A program made the translations under genes and the position numbers. The notes under the pieces were generated by a model. That model made no database searches, was not told where the DNA came from, and was given only the letters and a program-made list of their open reading frames with translations. From Patescibacteria group bacterium (lineage in GTDB: Bacteria > Patescibacteriota > Minisyncoccia > Phycocordibacterales > BOKC01): 64,000 nt of DNA. The stretch is from contig BOKC01000004.1 in assembly GCA_016860785.1 (NCBI GenBank), positions 19,111 through 83,110 of the forward strand. Reading direction: 5' to 3'. Positions within the stretch are counted from its first letter, which is position 1; each line of letters opens with the position of its first letter. Positions 58,232 to 64,000 of the stretch are shown here, piece after piece.

Positions 58232-58925
58232 TTTCGCTAAAGGTAAATGATTGAATCACATCCTCAAAAACAGACCTGTATTCTTGAAGTTGGCCAGTTC
58301 CCAAAGTTTCAAGATTCGGAATCCCTAAAGTGAGCACATAAAGCAATCCATCTCTACCAACAAAATATACGATTTTACCTCCCCCGAGTTCTGTTTTGTA
58401 ATCTACTCTTACAACTGATACTGGTGTTTGGTCCTTATAAATATTAAGGGTTGATTCAGAAACATTGGTTATTGTTTCAGGGCCTTTTCCGGTTCGTTCT
58501 ACGATTGTGTTTTTGAAAGAACTTATTGGAGCGCAGTTGCAGGTGGATATTTCAATCTTCGCCCCTTGTATGAGATGGCCTTCCGCGCCCTCTTGCTGTT
58601 GTGCTACGGGGTCCCATAGTCCTACTGCCTCATAGCCGTTGCTTTTATAAGTACCGAGTAACCAATCTGATAAATACTCAAAAGAATAACCGAGTTCTGG
58701 GTGAGTATAGGTTGTTGCTGGCTTTTGTGTATCAGTAATTATTGGGAGAATCGGGTCGCTAGAACTAGTGGTTTTTGATTTACCCTCCACAATATCTTTT
58801 TCTGTTTCAGAATTAGAAATAAGAGATTGTGTAGAATTCGTGGTATCTGCTACAGCAAGTAAAGATAGAGTGAACAGACCCAAAACAAGAATAGTGATAA
58901 AAAGATGTTTTTGTTTAATCATCAT
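58212..58925 (-). CDS. Exported protein with PsbP-like domain
   Basis: 237 residues: a signal segment (about 6-26), a Ser/Thr-rich linker, and a domain that starts HPELGYSFEYLSDW and includes the pattern of strands found in PsbP/MOG1-like proteins. The next gene upstream encodes a related domain (NEELGFEFRYPREW), so the two look like paralogues. They overlap by 4 nt. Function unknown. Confidence 0.68.
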   Translation of the reverse strand: MMIKQKHLFITILVLGLFTLSLLAVADTTNSTQSLISNSETEKDIVEGKSKTTSSSDPILPIITDTQKPATTYTHPELGYSFEYLSDWLLGTYKSNGYEAVGLWDPVAQQQEGAEGHLIQGAKIEISTCNCAPISSFKNTIVERTGKGPETITNVSESTLNIYKDQTPVSVVRVDYKTELGGGKIVYFVGRDGLLYVLTLGIPNLETLGTGQLQEYRSVFEDVIQSFTFSEIAYENH

Positions 58926-59530
58926 ATCGTTTTAAACGATTTTATAAATAATTTAAATTCCTGATAATCTTTTCGCATAACTTCTGGAACTTCGTTGTCA
59001 TCAAGATAGACAACGGTATAGGCGTGAGGACTAATAACTTTTCTTTCTTTTCTATCGTTTGGAATAGTATTAGAAATAGTCAGACATTCTTCCCAGGATA
59101 GTCGTTTTTGTGTTTGTTCCATTCTTATACTGGAAAATTTACTATTTGGAAGTTCTTTTGAGGTTGCTAGATTGAATTCACACTGATCTCCCTCTACCTG
59201 TAAATATACTAAGTTTTTCAACTGTTGATCAGTTCTTTGAGCAGAATTTATGTTAAAGCGAATTTTACTCTGATCATTACCTGGTATGCCTATAACCATT
59301 GAAACTATTGGAGTTACCGGAGAAACTGCAACTTCCCCCCACTCCCTTGGATACCTAAACTCAAACCCTAACTCCTCATTTCGATACGTCTGCCAATCGG
59401 AAGTATCAACCTCCCCATTTTGGACAACTCCATTCTCCGGTGCGACGGCTCGGTTGGTGTTGAAAGCCCAAACCGCTCCGACTACAACCAGAGCTACAAG
59501 AATAACTAAGACGATTATTGATTTTTTCAT
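58922..59530 (-). CDS. Exported protein with PsbP-like domain
   Basis: 202 residues: membrane anchor (about 5-23), linker, then YRNEELGFEFRYPREWGEV and a beta-rich domain. It is the first gene of a three-gene unit with 58212 and the M23 protein, joined by overlaps. Its relation to the second gene suggests a tandem duplication. Function unknown; a role at the cell surface is likely from the signal. Confidence 0.68.
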   Translation of the reverse strand: MKKSIIVLVILVALVVVGAVWAFNTNRAVAPENGVVQNGEVDTSDWQTYRNEELGFEFRYPREWGEVAVSPVTPIVSMVIGIPGNDQSKIRFNINSAQRTDQQLKNLVYLQVEGDQCEFNLATSKELPNSKFSSIRMEQTQKRLSWEECLTISNTIPNDRKERKVISPHAYTVVYLDDNEVPEVMRKDYQEFKLFIKSFKTI

Positions 59531-59611
59531 TTAAAAAAAATTAGGTTCATAAAATTTGACCCGAAACAAAATATACTATCTAATCTAAATTTTTACAAAC
59601 ACTTTTATACA

Positions 59612-59638
59612 CAAAAAAGGCCTGAAAAACGTCAGGCA
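59612..59638 (-). terminator. Terminator of the NYN-domain gene
   Basis: GCCTGA / TCAGGC with loop AAAACG; on the minus strand followed by CTTTTTTGTG. Confidence 0.8.
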
Positions 59639-59679
59639 TCACTACCCTATTTCGAGAGCCCACCAACAATCCGAAAAAA

Positions 59680-60213
59680 CTAACCTCTCTGCCTTCTTGG
59701 TCGGCTAGACTGAAGAAGATATTTCTTAGGATCTTTATCTAGATCAATAAAATCATCAGCTACTTCTATGAGCCGGCTTGAAGCCGAGCGCCTGAAAGAG
59801 GCAACTTCAACCTGACAACCTTGATTGGTCTTAAGATACTCAACAAGAGGCACGAAATCACCATCACCCGAAACCAAAACAACAGCGTCAAGTTTCGGCG
59901 CAAATTTTATAGCATCAACAGCAATCCCGACATCCCAATCCCCTTTTTTAGCCCCGCCAGCAAAAATCTGGAGGTTTTTTGTCTTGGTTTCTATCCCAAG
60001 TTTCACCAATGCCTCAAAAAAGGCCTTTTCCTCGCCGGTTTCCGTCGTTATGACATAAGCAATAGCTCGAATTATAAGTCGATCAGAGACCGCGTCTTTT
60101 AAAACTTGCCCGAAGTTAACTCGAGCGTTGTATAAATGCTTGGCACTGTGATAAAGATTCTGGGTATCTATGAAAACTCCAACTTTCTGATGCGCGTGTT
60201 TAATTACAGACAT
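59680..60213 (-). CDS. NYN-domain (LabA/DUF88) protein, putative RNase
   Basis: 177 residues with a PIN-like NYN fold: GVFIDTQNLYHSAK (Asp near the N-terminus), DAIKFAPKLDAVVLVSGDGDFVPLVEYLKT (the SGDGDF acid cluster) and DVGIAVDAI. The acidic residues match the metal-dependent nuclease centre of the family. The tail is basic (KYLLQSSRPRRQRG), which would fit RNA binding. The partner and target are unknown. It has its own terminator and follows rpsO. Confidence 0.9.
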   Translation of the reverse strand: MSVIKHAHQKVGVFIDTQNLYHSAKHLYNARVNFGQVLKDAVSDRLIIRAIAYVITTETGEEKAFFEALVKLGIETKTKNLQIFAGGAKKGDWDVGIAVDAIKFAPKLDAVVLVSGDGDFVPLVEYLKTNQGCQVEVASFRRSASSRLIEVADDFIDLDKDPKKYLLQSSRPRRQRG

Positions 60214-60221
60214 AAAACACT

Positions 60222-60243
60222 TTAAAAACGAGAAGGATTCTCG
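60222..60243 (-). terminator. Terminator of rpsO
   Basis: CGAGAA / TTCTCG with loop GGA; on the minus strand followed by TTTTTAAAG. Confidence 0.75.
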
Positions 60244-60272
60244 TCGTAAAAATTTATCTTATAAAATAGGCA

Positions 60273-60545
60273 TTATTTAACCTTTTTAAGTTCTAACTTT
60301 TTTAAAACAGACCTATATCTGGCCGGATTTTTTTTGGCAAGATAATTCATATGCTTTTGGCGTTTAGCAACTAGACCCAAAAGACCTCTTCTTGAATGAT
60401 TGTCTTTATTGTTTTTCTTTAAATGACCAGAAAGCTCTTCTATCCTTTTTGTTAAAATGGCGATCTGAACTTCCGGGGACCCAGTATCAGAATCATGGAT
60501 TTTTACAGCTTTTATGGCCCTTTGTTTCTTATTCTTTGTCAACAT
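60273..60545 (-). CDS. rpsO: 30S ribosomal protein S15
   Basis: 90 residues: HDSDTGSPEVQIAILTKRIEELSGHLKKNNKDNHSRRGLLGLVAKRQKHMNYLAKKNPARY covers the four-helix family core. S15 binds helix 22 of 16S rRNA. No pnp follows, unlike in many bacteria. The promoter lies directly at the ATG, so the usual 5'-UTR feedback site cannot exist in this transcript. Confidence 0.97.
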   Translation of the reverse strand: MLTKNKKQRAIKAVKIHDSDTGSPEVQIAILTKRIEELSGHLKKNNKDNHSRRGLLGLVAKRQKHMNYLAKKNPARYRSVLKKLELKKVK

Positions 60546-60551
60546 AGCTAT

Positions 60552-60579
60552 ATTCTAGCATAATTTAATAAAATATCAA
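60552..60579 (-). promoter_or_regulatory. Promoter of rpsO (leaderless)
   Basis: Minus strand: TTGATA (60574-60579), 16-bp spacer, TAGAAT (60552-60557). The -10 box ends 7 nt before the A of the ATG at 60545. Confidence 0.62.
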
Positions 60580-60582
60580 TTC

Positions 60583-60634
60583 AAAAAAATGGGGCTGCCA
60601 GACTTTCACCTTTCGGTTAAGTCTGGACAGCCCC
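60583..60634 (-). terminator. Terminator of the lipoprotein-like gene
   Basis: Strong stem GGGGCTG..CAGACTT / AAGTCTG..CAGCCCC (60591-60634); on the minus strand followed by ATTTTTTTG. Confidence 0.93.
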
Positions 60635-60642
60635 TTCCGGGG

Positions 60643-60900
60643 TCAACGGTACCTTTCCTGGCGACCGTTCTGGTCGCCGATGACAGCGCCCCCGACGCCA
60701 CCGATGATCGCACCGGCGGCCGCGCCCTGTCCCATGCTACCGGTAAGGGACCCAAGTCCCATTCCAGCCAGAGCCCCGAGCGCGGCGCCAGACAAGGCGC
60801 CTTCCCCAGCATTTGAACAGCCGCCGGTGGCAGACGCGAGCAGTACGAACAGTAGCGTTCCTGCTGCCAAAGGTGCGGACTTCGACTTCTGCCTTTTCAT
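60643..60900 (-). CDS. Small glycine-zipper lipoprotein-like protein, GC-rich
   Basis: 85 residues from the ATG at 60900: basic start (MKRQKSKS), hydrophobic signal, a possible lipobox ending in TGGC, then glycine-zipper repeats (GALSGAALGALAGMGLGSLTG, AAAGAIIGGVGGAVIG) and a polar end (NGRQERYR). Glycine-zipper proteins insert in membranes. GGAG 7 nt before the ATG, a consensus promoter at 60982-61009 and a strong terminator frame it. The gene is clearly GC-richer than its neighbours. The longer open frame to 60996 would start before the transcript. Confidence 0.75.
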   Translation of the reverse strand: MKRQKSKSAPLAAGTLLFVLLASATGGCSNAGEGALSGAALGALAGMGLGSLTGSMGQGAAAGAIIGGVGGAVIGDQNGRQERYR

Positions 60901-60981
60901 TCCCCGCTCCTTTTTCTTGTCTCTCAAGAAACCAACAGCAACAAGCCGAAGGTCCAAGAGGTTTTCGAAAAATCCACTTTT

Positions 60982-61009
60982 ATTATAGCAAAACAAAGCA
61001 AAAAGTCAA
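60982..61009 (-). promoter_or_regulatory. Promoter of the lipoprotein-like gene
   Basis: Minus strand: TTGACT (61004-61009), 16-bp spacer, TATAAT (60982-60987). One of the best promoters in the window; predicted leader about 75 nt. Confidence 0.8.
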
Positions 61010-61045
61010 TTAAAATGATAGAAATAAATAAGAAAGGAGGCAAAA

Positions 61046-61171
61046 ATGGCCAAAAATAGGGCACCGCTTGTGGTCATCTTCATCTCCAAAGAGAAACCGG
61101 GTTCCGCCGAATCCAAGACTGCCAAGCATAAGGGCGGTCGGTTTTTCATTTTCATCCGTGTTATCATTTAG
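61046..61171 (+). CDS. Small orphan protein (41 aa) with consensus Shine-Dalgarno
   Basis: 41 residues starting MAKNRAPLVVIFISKEKP, a polar, Lys-rich centre and a C-terminus FFIFIRVII. AAAGGAGG lies 6 nt before the ATG, the strongest ribosome binding site in the window. Exonuclease III starts with GTG 2 nt after its stop, so it may act as a leader cistron for translational coupling. No family recognised. Confidence 0.6.
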   Translation: MAKNRAPLVVIFISKEKPGSAESKTAKHKGGRFFIFIRVII

Positions 61172-61173
61172 CC

Positions 61174-61944
61174 GTGAAAATCATATCTTGGAACGTAAAT
61201 GGCATAAGGGCTTGCTATAAAAAGGGTTGTTGGGATTGGTTTTTGAACGAAAAGCCCGATATTCTCTGTCTTCAAGAGACCAAAGCTCATCCAGACCAAC
61301 TTCCGGAAGAGGTCAGAAATCCTCAAGGATATTTCAGCTTTTTTGACCACTCCAAAGAAAAAAAGGGCTATAGCGGAGTTGCCATTTATTCAAAAGACAA
61401 ACCGGACACAGTTGAAGAAGGAATGGGGCAAGAAAAATTTGATAAAGAAGGACGGCTTTTAACGGCTTATTTTGGTGATTTAGCTTTAATAAATGTCTAT
61501 TTTCCAAACGGCGGGAGTGGGCCGGATAGATTAAAATTCAAACTTGAATTCTACGAAGAATTCTTAAAATTCACAGAAAATCTAAGAAAAATGGGGCTTT
61601 CTGTCATATTTTGCGGAGATATAAACACCGCACACAAAGAAATTGATCTGGCCAGACCAAGAGAAAATTCAAAAAACACAGGATTTCTTCCAGAAGAACG
61701 CGCGTGGATAGACAAAGTCATAGCAAGAGGATATTTGGATGTATTTCGTCATTTTTACCCCGACATAAAGGAAGCTTACACCTACTGGGATATGAAAACT
61801 TTTGCCAGAAACCGAAATGTTGGTTGGAGAATTGATTATTTTTTTGCCAGTCAAGATCTTATGCCAAATTTAATCTCAACAAAAATACACAGCGAAATCT
61901 TTGGTTCAGACCACTGCCCTATTTCTTTAAATATAGCCAAATAA
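61174..61944 (+). CDS. xthA: Exodeoxyribonuclease III
   Basis: 256 residues. Apurinic endonuclease and 3'-5' exonuclease of base-excision repair. ISWNVNGIRA, LQETKAHPDQLP, FCGDINTAHKEIDL, GWRIDYFFAS and GSDHCPIS carry the catalytic and metal residues. The start is a GTG at 61174, directly after the small ORF. Confidence 0.96.
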   Translation: MKIISWNVNGIRACYKKGCWDWFLNEKPDILCLQETKAHPDQLPEEVRNPQGYFSFFDHSKEKKGYSGVAIYSKDKPDTVEEGMGQEKFDKEGRLLTAYFGDLALINVYFPNGGSGPDRLKFKLEFYEEFLKFTENLRKMGLSVIFCGDINTAHKEIDLARPRENSKNTGFLPEERAWIDKVIARGYLDVFRHFYPDIKEAYTYWDMKTFARNRNVGWRIDYFFASQDLMPNLISTKIHSEIFGSDHCPISLNIAK

Positions 61945-61960
61945 TCATTACTCGTTCGAG

Positions 61961-61969
61961 TTATCCACA
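61961..61969 (+). promoter_or_regulatory. Perfect DnaA box
   Basis: TTATCCACA, an exact match to the E. coli-type DnaA box, in the xthA-cca intergenic region, followed by AT-rich sequence at 61998-62020. I found only this one box, so it is not by itself an origin. Confidence 0.55.
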
Positions 61970-62009
61970 CATTTGTCCTTTAAAAACTGTTATGTCCTTT
62001 ATTAATTTG

Positions 62010-62150
62010 TATAATTAAAAAGGATGTCTTTTAGGCAACCTCTGTTGCCGAGTAGATGTTGTTCTTCAGCGGTTCAACCGCAAAACGCCCGAACGGAGAT
62101 GTTCGATAAATACACACTACAAACTTCATCTTAAAAACTAGGTATAATTA
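62010..62150 (+). ncRNA. Possible small RNA with three hairpins
   Basis: A perfect TATAAT (62010-62015) with a weak -35 precedes three consecutive hairpins: GGCAAC/GTTGCC (62034-62049), GCGGTT/AACCGC (62068-62081) and GAAC/GTTC (62093-62106). No ORF. A second TATAAT lies at 62143-62148. The 3' end is not clear; the next terminator is at 62185. Confidence 0.35.
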
Positions 62151-62184
62151 TCTGATATTTCTGCTCGTGGCGATTAAAGACGAA

Positions 62185-62211
62185 AAAGCCTCGCAACCGC
62201 GAGGCTTTGTC
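62185..62211 (-). terminator. Terminator of cca, bidirectional
   Basis: AAAAAGCCTCGC / GCGAGGCTTT around AACC; on the minus strand followed by TTTTTCG. Confidence 0.88.
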
Positions 62212-62227
62212 TGTTTCAAGTGAAACT
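62212..62227. promoter_or_regulatory. parS-like site 1
   Basis: TGTTTCAAGTGAAACT matches the ParB site TGTTTCACGTGAAACA at 14 of 16 positions. Intergenic. Confidence 0.6.
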
Positions 62228-62237
62228 TGCATCGTAC

Positions 62238-63725
62238 CTATTTAACATAGTATTTTCCACGAATTTCAGCCAATTTTTTGTTTTCCTCCTCTTCCTTCCT
62301 ACCTTTTGCGCTTTGCCCTATCTTCTCAAGTTCTGAATTTGCCAATTTTGATAGCTCAACTGCCCTATTTTCTAAGTATTTTTCATCATTTAAAGACGGA
62401 TCATCCAAAACATCTTCAAGTAATGCGTGCAGAATAAAACCTATTCTTGGTCCGGGTGTTTCTTGTGTAACTTCCATTATTCTCGCACCATCTATCTTTA
62501 GCATAGATACAGAGACTGGGTCAGCAATAACCTCTTCTATCATTGAATGGAATTTCCTTAATCTATATGGGCTTTCTTTTGGCCTCCCTGTTCCTATTCG
62601 ATCACAAGACCTTAAATCCATTAATTCCCAAATATCTTCTTTTCCCACATTCGCAACCAATCTTCTCACCGCAGAAAGTGTTATTTTATCGGTGTCAGAA
62701 AAGAACATGTGCCATCTAACCAGTTTAGAAACTTTCTCAACCGTTTTCACGGGAAACTTCAGTCTTTTTAATATTCTCTCTGTTTCACGTGAACCAACAA
62801 CGTCGTGACCGTAAAAAGTCCAATCCTTTTTTTCTTCTGACCACCTCCTAGTATTTGGCTTTGAAATATCGTGGAATAGAGCTGATAGTTTCACGTGAAA
62901 AGACATATTTTTGTTGGCCGCATGCTGTAAACTCTTTAAAAGGTGAGTCCAAACATCGTAAGAATGCGCTTTATTTTGTTTTATCCCAACAGCTCTTTCC
63001 AATTCTGGTAAAAATTCTTTTAAAATACCTAGCTCTTGGCAAAGAATAAGGCCATTTTCTGGGCTTTTTGACATTATTATCCGAGAAAACTCATCTCTTA
63101 TCCTTTCTTGAGATATGTTTCTTATGAAACTCGAACCGGAAACAATCGCTGTCCTTGTTTGCTTTTCAATTTCAAATCCCAACTCCGAAGCTAAACGGAC
63201 AGCTCTTAGAATTCTTAAACCGTCTTCTCCAAATCTTTCTTCTGGTTTGCCTACGGCCTTTATAATTTTGTCTTTTATATCAACTTGTCCTTTATATGGG
63301 TCAATAACTTGTCCTTTATATGGGTCTAGGGCTATGGCGTTTATAGTGAAATCCCTACGGCTCAAGTCTTTCTCCAATGTTGTCCCGAACTTAACTTCAT
63401 CTGGCCTTCTAAAATCAGAATAGCCGGTCTCTTCTCTGTAGGGGGTGATTTCTACGACTTTAAAAGTCTCGTCTAAATTTCCATCGTCTGGCGAATCGTT
63501 AACAACCCCGACAGTACCGTATTCATTTTCGTAGAATGAGTTTTTAAAAATCTTCATTATCTCGTCGGGTAGGGCATTGGTGGCAAAATCCCAATCCTTC
63601 GGTTTCAATCCAATAATCAAATCTCGAACACAACCGCCCACAAGATAAGCTTCAAAACCGGCATTTTTCAACTCTTCGGCAATTTTTATTATTTCCTTAG
63701 GAATTTTAGGATTGTTCAGATTCAT
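62238..63725 (-). CDS. cca: CCA tRNA nucleotidyltransferase with HD domain
   Basis: 495 residues. Adds or repairs the 3' CCA of tRNA. GFEAYLVGGCVRDLI and PKDWDFAT give the nucleotidyltransferase signature with the catalytic acids; FTINAIALDP and RFGEDGLRILRAVR follow; the HD domain has KLSALFHDISKP and FYGHDVVGS. An 8-residue unit DPYKGQVI is duplicated in tandem. The tmRNA here lacks an encoded CCA, so the enzyme is needed. tRNA-Arg lies just upstream. Three parS-like sites fall inside the gene. Confidence 0.94.
   Translation of the reverse strand: MNLNNPKIPKEIIKIAEELKNAGFEAYLVGGCVRDLIIGLKPKDWDFATNALPDEIMKIFKNSFYENEYGTVGVVNDSPDDGNLDETFKVVEITPYREETGYSDFRRPDEVKFGTTLEKDLSRRDFTINAIALDPYKGQVIDPYKGQVDIKDKIIKAVGKPEERFGEDGLRILRAVRLASELGFEIEKQTRTAIVSGSSFIRNISQERIRDEFSRIIMSKSPENGLILCQELGILKEFLPELERAVGIKQNKAHSYDVWTHLLKSLQHAANKNMSFHVKLSALFHDISKPNTRRWSEEKKDWTFYGHDVVGSRETERILKRLKFPVKTVEKVSKLVRWHMFFSDTDKITLSAVRRLVANVGKEDIWELMDLRSCDRIGTGRPKESPYRLRKFHSMIEEVIADPVSVSMLKIDGARIMEVTQETPGPRIGFILHALLEDVLDDPSLNDEKYLENRAVELSKLANSELEKIGQSAKGRKEEEENKKLAEIRGKYYVK
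62743..62758. promoter_or_regulatory. parS-like site 2 (weak)
   Basis: GTTTTCACGGGAAACT, 12 of 16 matches to the parS consensus, inside cca. Confidence 0.35.
62781..62796. promoter_or_regulatory. parS-like site 3 (best)
   Basis: TGTTTCACGTGAACCA, 15 of 16 matches to the parS consensus, inside cca; read there as GSRET. Confidence 0.7.
62887..62902. promoter_or_regulatory. parS-like site 4
   Basis: AGTTTCACGTGAAAAG, 13 of 16 matches with an intact TTTCACGTGAAA core, inside cca; read there as FHVKL, a different frame from site 3. Confidence 0.55.
63283..63326. repeat. 24-bp tandem duplication in cca
   Basis: ACTTGTCCTTTATATGGGTC occurs at 63283 and 63307, period 24 nt, giving two copies of DPYKGQV in the protein. 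Confidence 0.9.
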
Positions 63726-63787
63726 AAGCTTAAATTTTATTACAGACTTTGATTTTTCGCTAATTTTTCAATATAATTTTAGGCATC

Positions 63788-63862
63788 GCCCCCGTAGTTT
63801 AATGGATAGAATAACCGGCTTCGAACCGGTTGATGTGGGTTCAATTCCTGCCGGGGGCACCA
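63788..63862 (+). tRNA. tRNA-Arg (anticodon TCG)
   Basis: 75 nt. Acceptor GCCCCCG / CGGGGGC, D-arm with AATGGAT, anticodon stem ACCGG / CCGGT with loop CTTCGAA (anticodon TCG), T-arm loop TTCAATT, discriminator A and an encoded CCA. It reads CGA and probably other CGN codons. It is divergent from cca. Confidence 0.96.
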
Positions 63863-64000
63863 GAATAGAACTTAACGGTTTTTGACCGACGGACGCATGG
63901 GCGGCGCAAAGCGCCGCCCACTGATTTCCCCCCATTTTTCCAAACGAATTTGGAGCGTCGCCTTCGGCGACGCGCACTGTTTTTTCGGCGAGGAGGAGGT
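63863..64000. other. GC-rich end of the window without a recognised gene
   Basis: Two perfect hairpins: TGGGCGGCGC / GCGCCGCCCA (63898-63920) and GCGTCGCC / GGCGACGC (63955-63973). A purine-rich AGGAGGAGGT ends the window and could be a Shine-Dalgarno for a gene outside. The minus-strand open frame across the tRNA is spurious. Confidence 0.5.

Noticed and set aside
60680..60988. Plus-strand Pro/Ala-rich open frame opposite the lipoprotein-like gene
   Set aside because: Shadow of the GC-rich gene on the minus strand, which has the promoter, Shine-Dalgarno, signal sequence and terminator.
61945..62237. Replication origin
   Set aside because: Only one DnaA box and no dnaA, dnaN or rpmH nearby; kept as a finding about the mixture of signals, not as an oriC feature.
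63768..63977. Minus-strand open frame of 69 codons with GIEPTSTGSKP
   Set aside because: It is the antisense of tRNA-Arg and its flank; translations of antisense tRNAs give this typical spurious peptide.
1..64000. CRISPR array, rRNA genes, complete insertion sequences, prophage
   Set aside because: No regularly spaced direct repeats, rRNA signatures, transposase or phage structural genes were seen on reading the window.

Overview
The window reads as a chromosomal piece of a Patescibacteria (Candidate Phyla Radiation) genome, most likely a Parcubacteria-type lineage. This is inferred from gene content and not from a 16S gene, which is absent here. Pointers are the absence of rpmD (bL30) between rpsE and rplO, short operons with minimal metabolism, a type IV pilus cluster, secreted proteins with GWISF-type repeats and dockerin-like calcium repeats, a ComEC split from its metallo-beta-lactamase domain, and a trigger factor without its isomerase domain. 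Base composition looks moderately AT-rich, with a few short GC-rich islands. Most genes have no Shine-Dalgarno sequence, and several promoters lie so close to the start codon that the mRNA would be leaderless.

Layout. 1-3010: the 5' part of ftsH (minus), then smpB and tmRNA (plus). 3022-9895: a minus-strand copper and thiol-redox island running csoR, DUF305, copB, DUF411, four small membrane proteins, a DsbA-like thioredoxin and VKOR, led by a promoter whose spacer holds a CsoR-type palindrome. 10005-12515: a zinc module with a ZIP transporter divergent from a Fur/Zur regulator and a YibE/F protein that ends in five histidines. 12532-13727: infC-rpmI-rplT. 13756-14679: a small orphan ORF, a small membrane protein and a candidate structured RNA. 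14670-32195: one long minus-strand translation block, rpsL-rpsG-fusA-tuf, then S10 and spc ribosomal genes, secY-adk-map and ndk.

32221-39320: M50 protease, rpmB, the ComEC halves around a superoxide dismutase, RNase HI with a C-terminal viroplasmin-like domain, RecJ and a HIT protein. 39320-40020: no protein gene; two structured RNA candidates with their own promoters and terminators. 40020-41923: pgk-tpiA. 41961-51836: type IV pilus genes (pilB, pilC, three pilins, a PilX-like protein) followed by secreted and surface proteins. 52018-56878: nusA, ppa, a dockerin protein, a trigger-factor-like chaperone and a pilin. 56879-60545: an M23/beta-helix protein with two related exported proteins, a NYN-domain protein and rpsO. 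60584-61944: a GC-rich lipoprotein-like gene, a small ORF with a strong ribosome binding site, and exonuclease III. 61945-63862: an intergenic region with a DnaA box and a cluster of four parS-like palindromes running into the CCA-transferase gene, then tRNA-Arg(TCG).

The most unusual signals are: a dispersed repeat of about 200 bp that sits in frame in the N-termini of two unrelated membrane or secreted proteins; the parS-like cluster; three or four unclassified structured RNAs; in-frame hairpin or low-complexity insertions in copB, rnh and tpiA; and three small genes whose canonical Shine-Dalgarno sequences and composition set them apart from the rest of the window.
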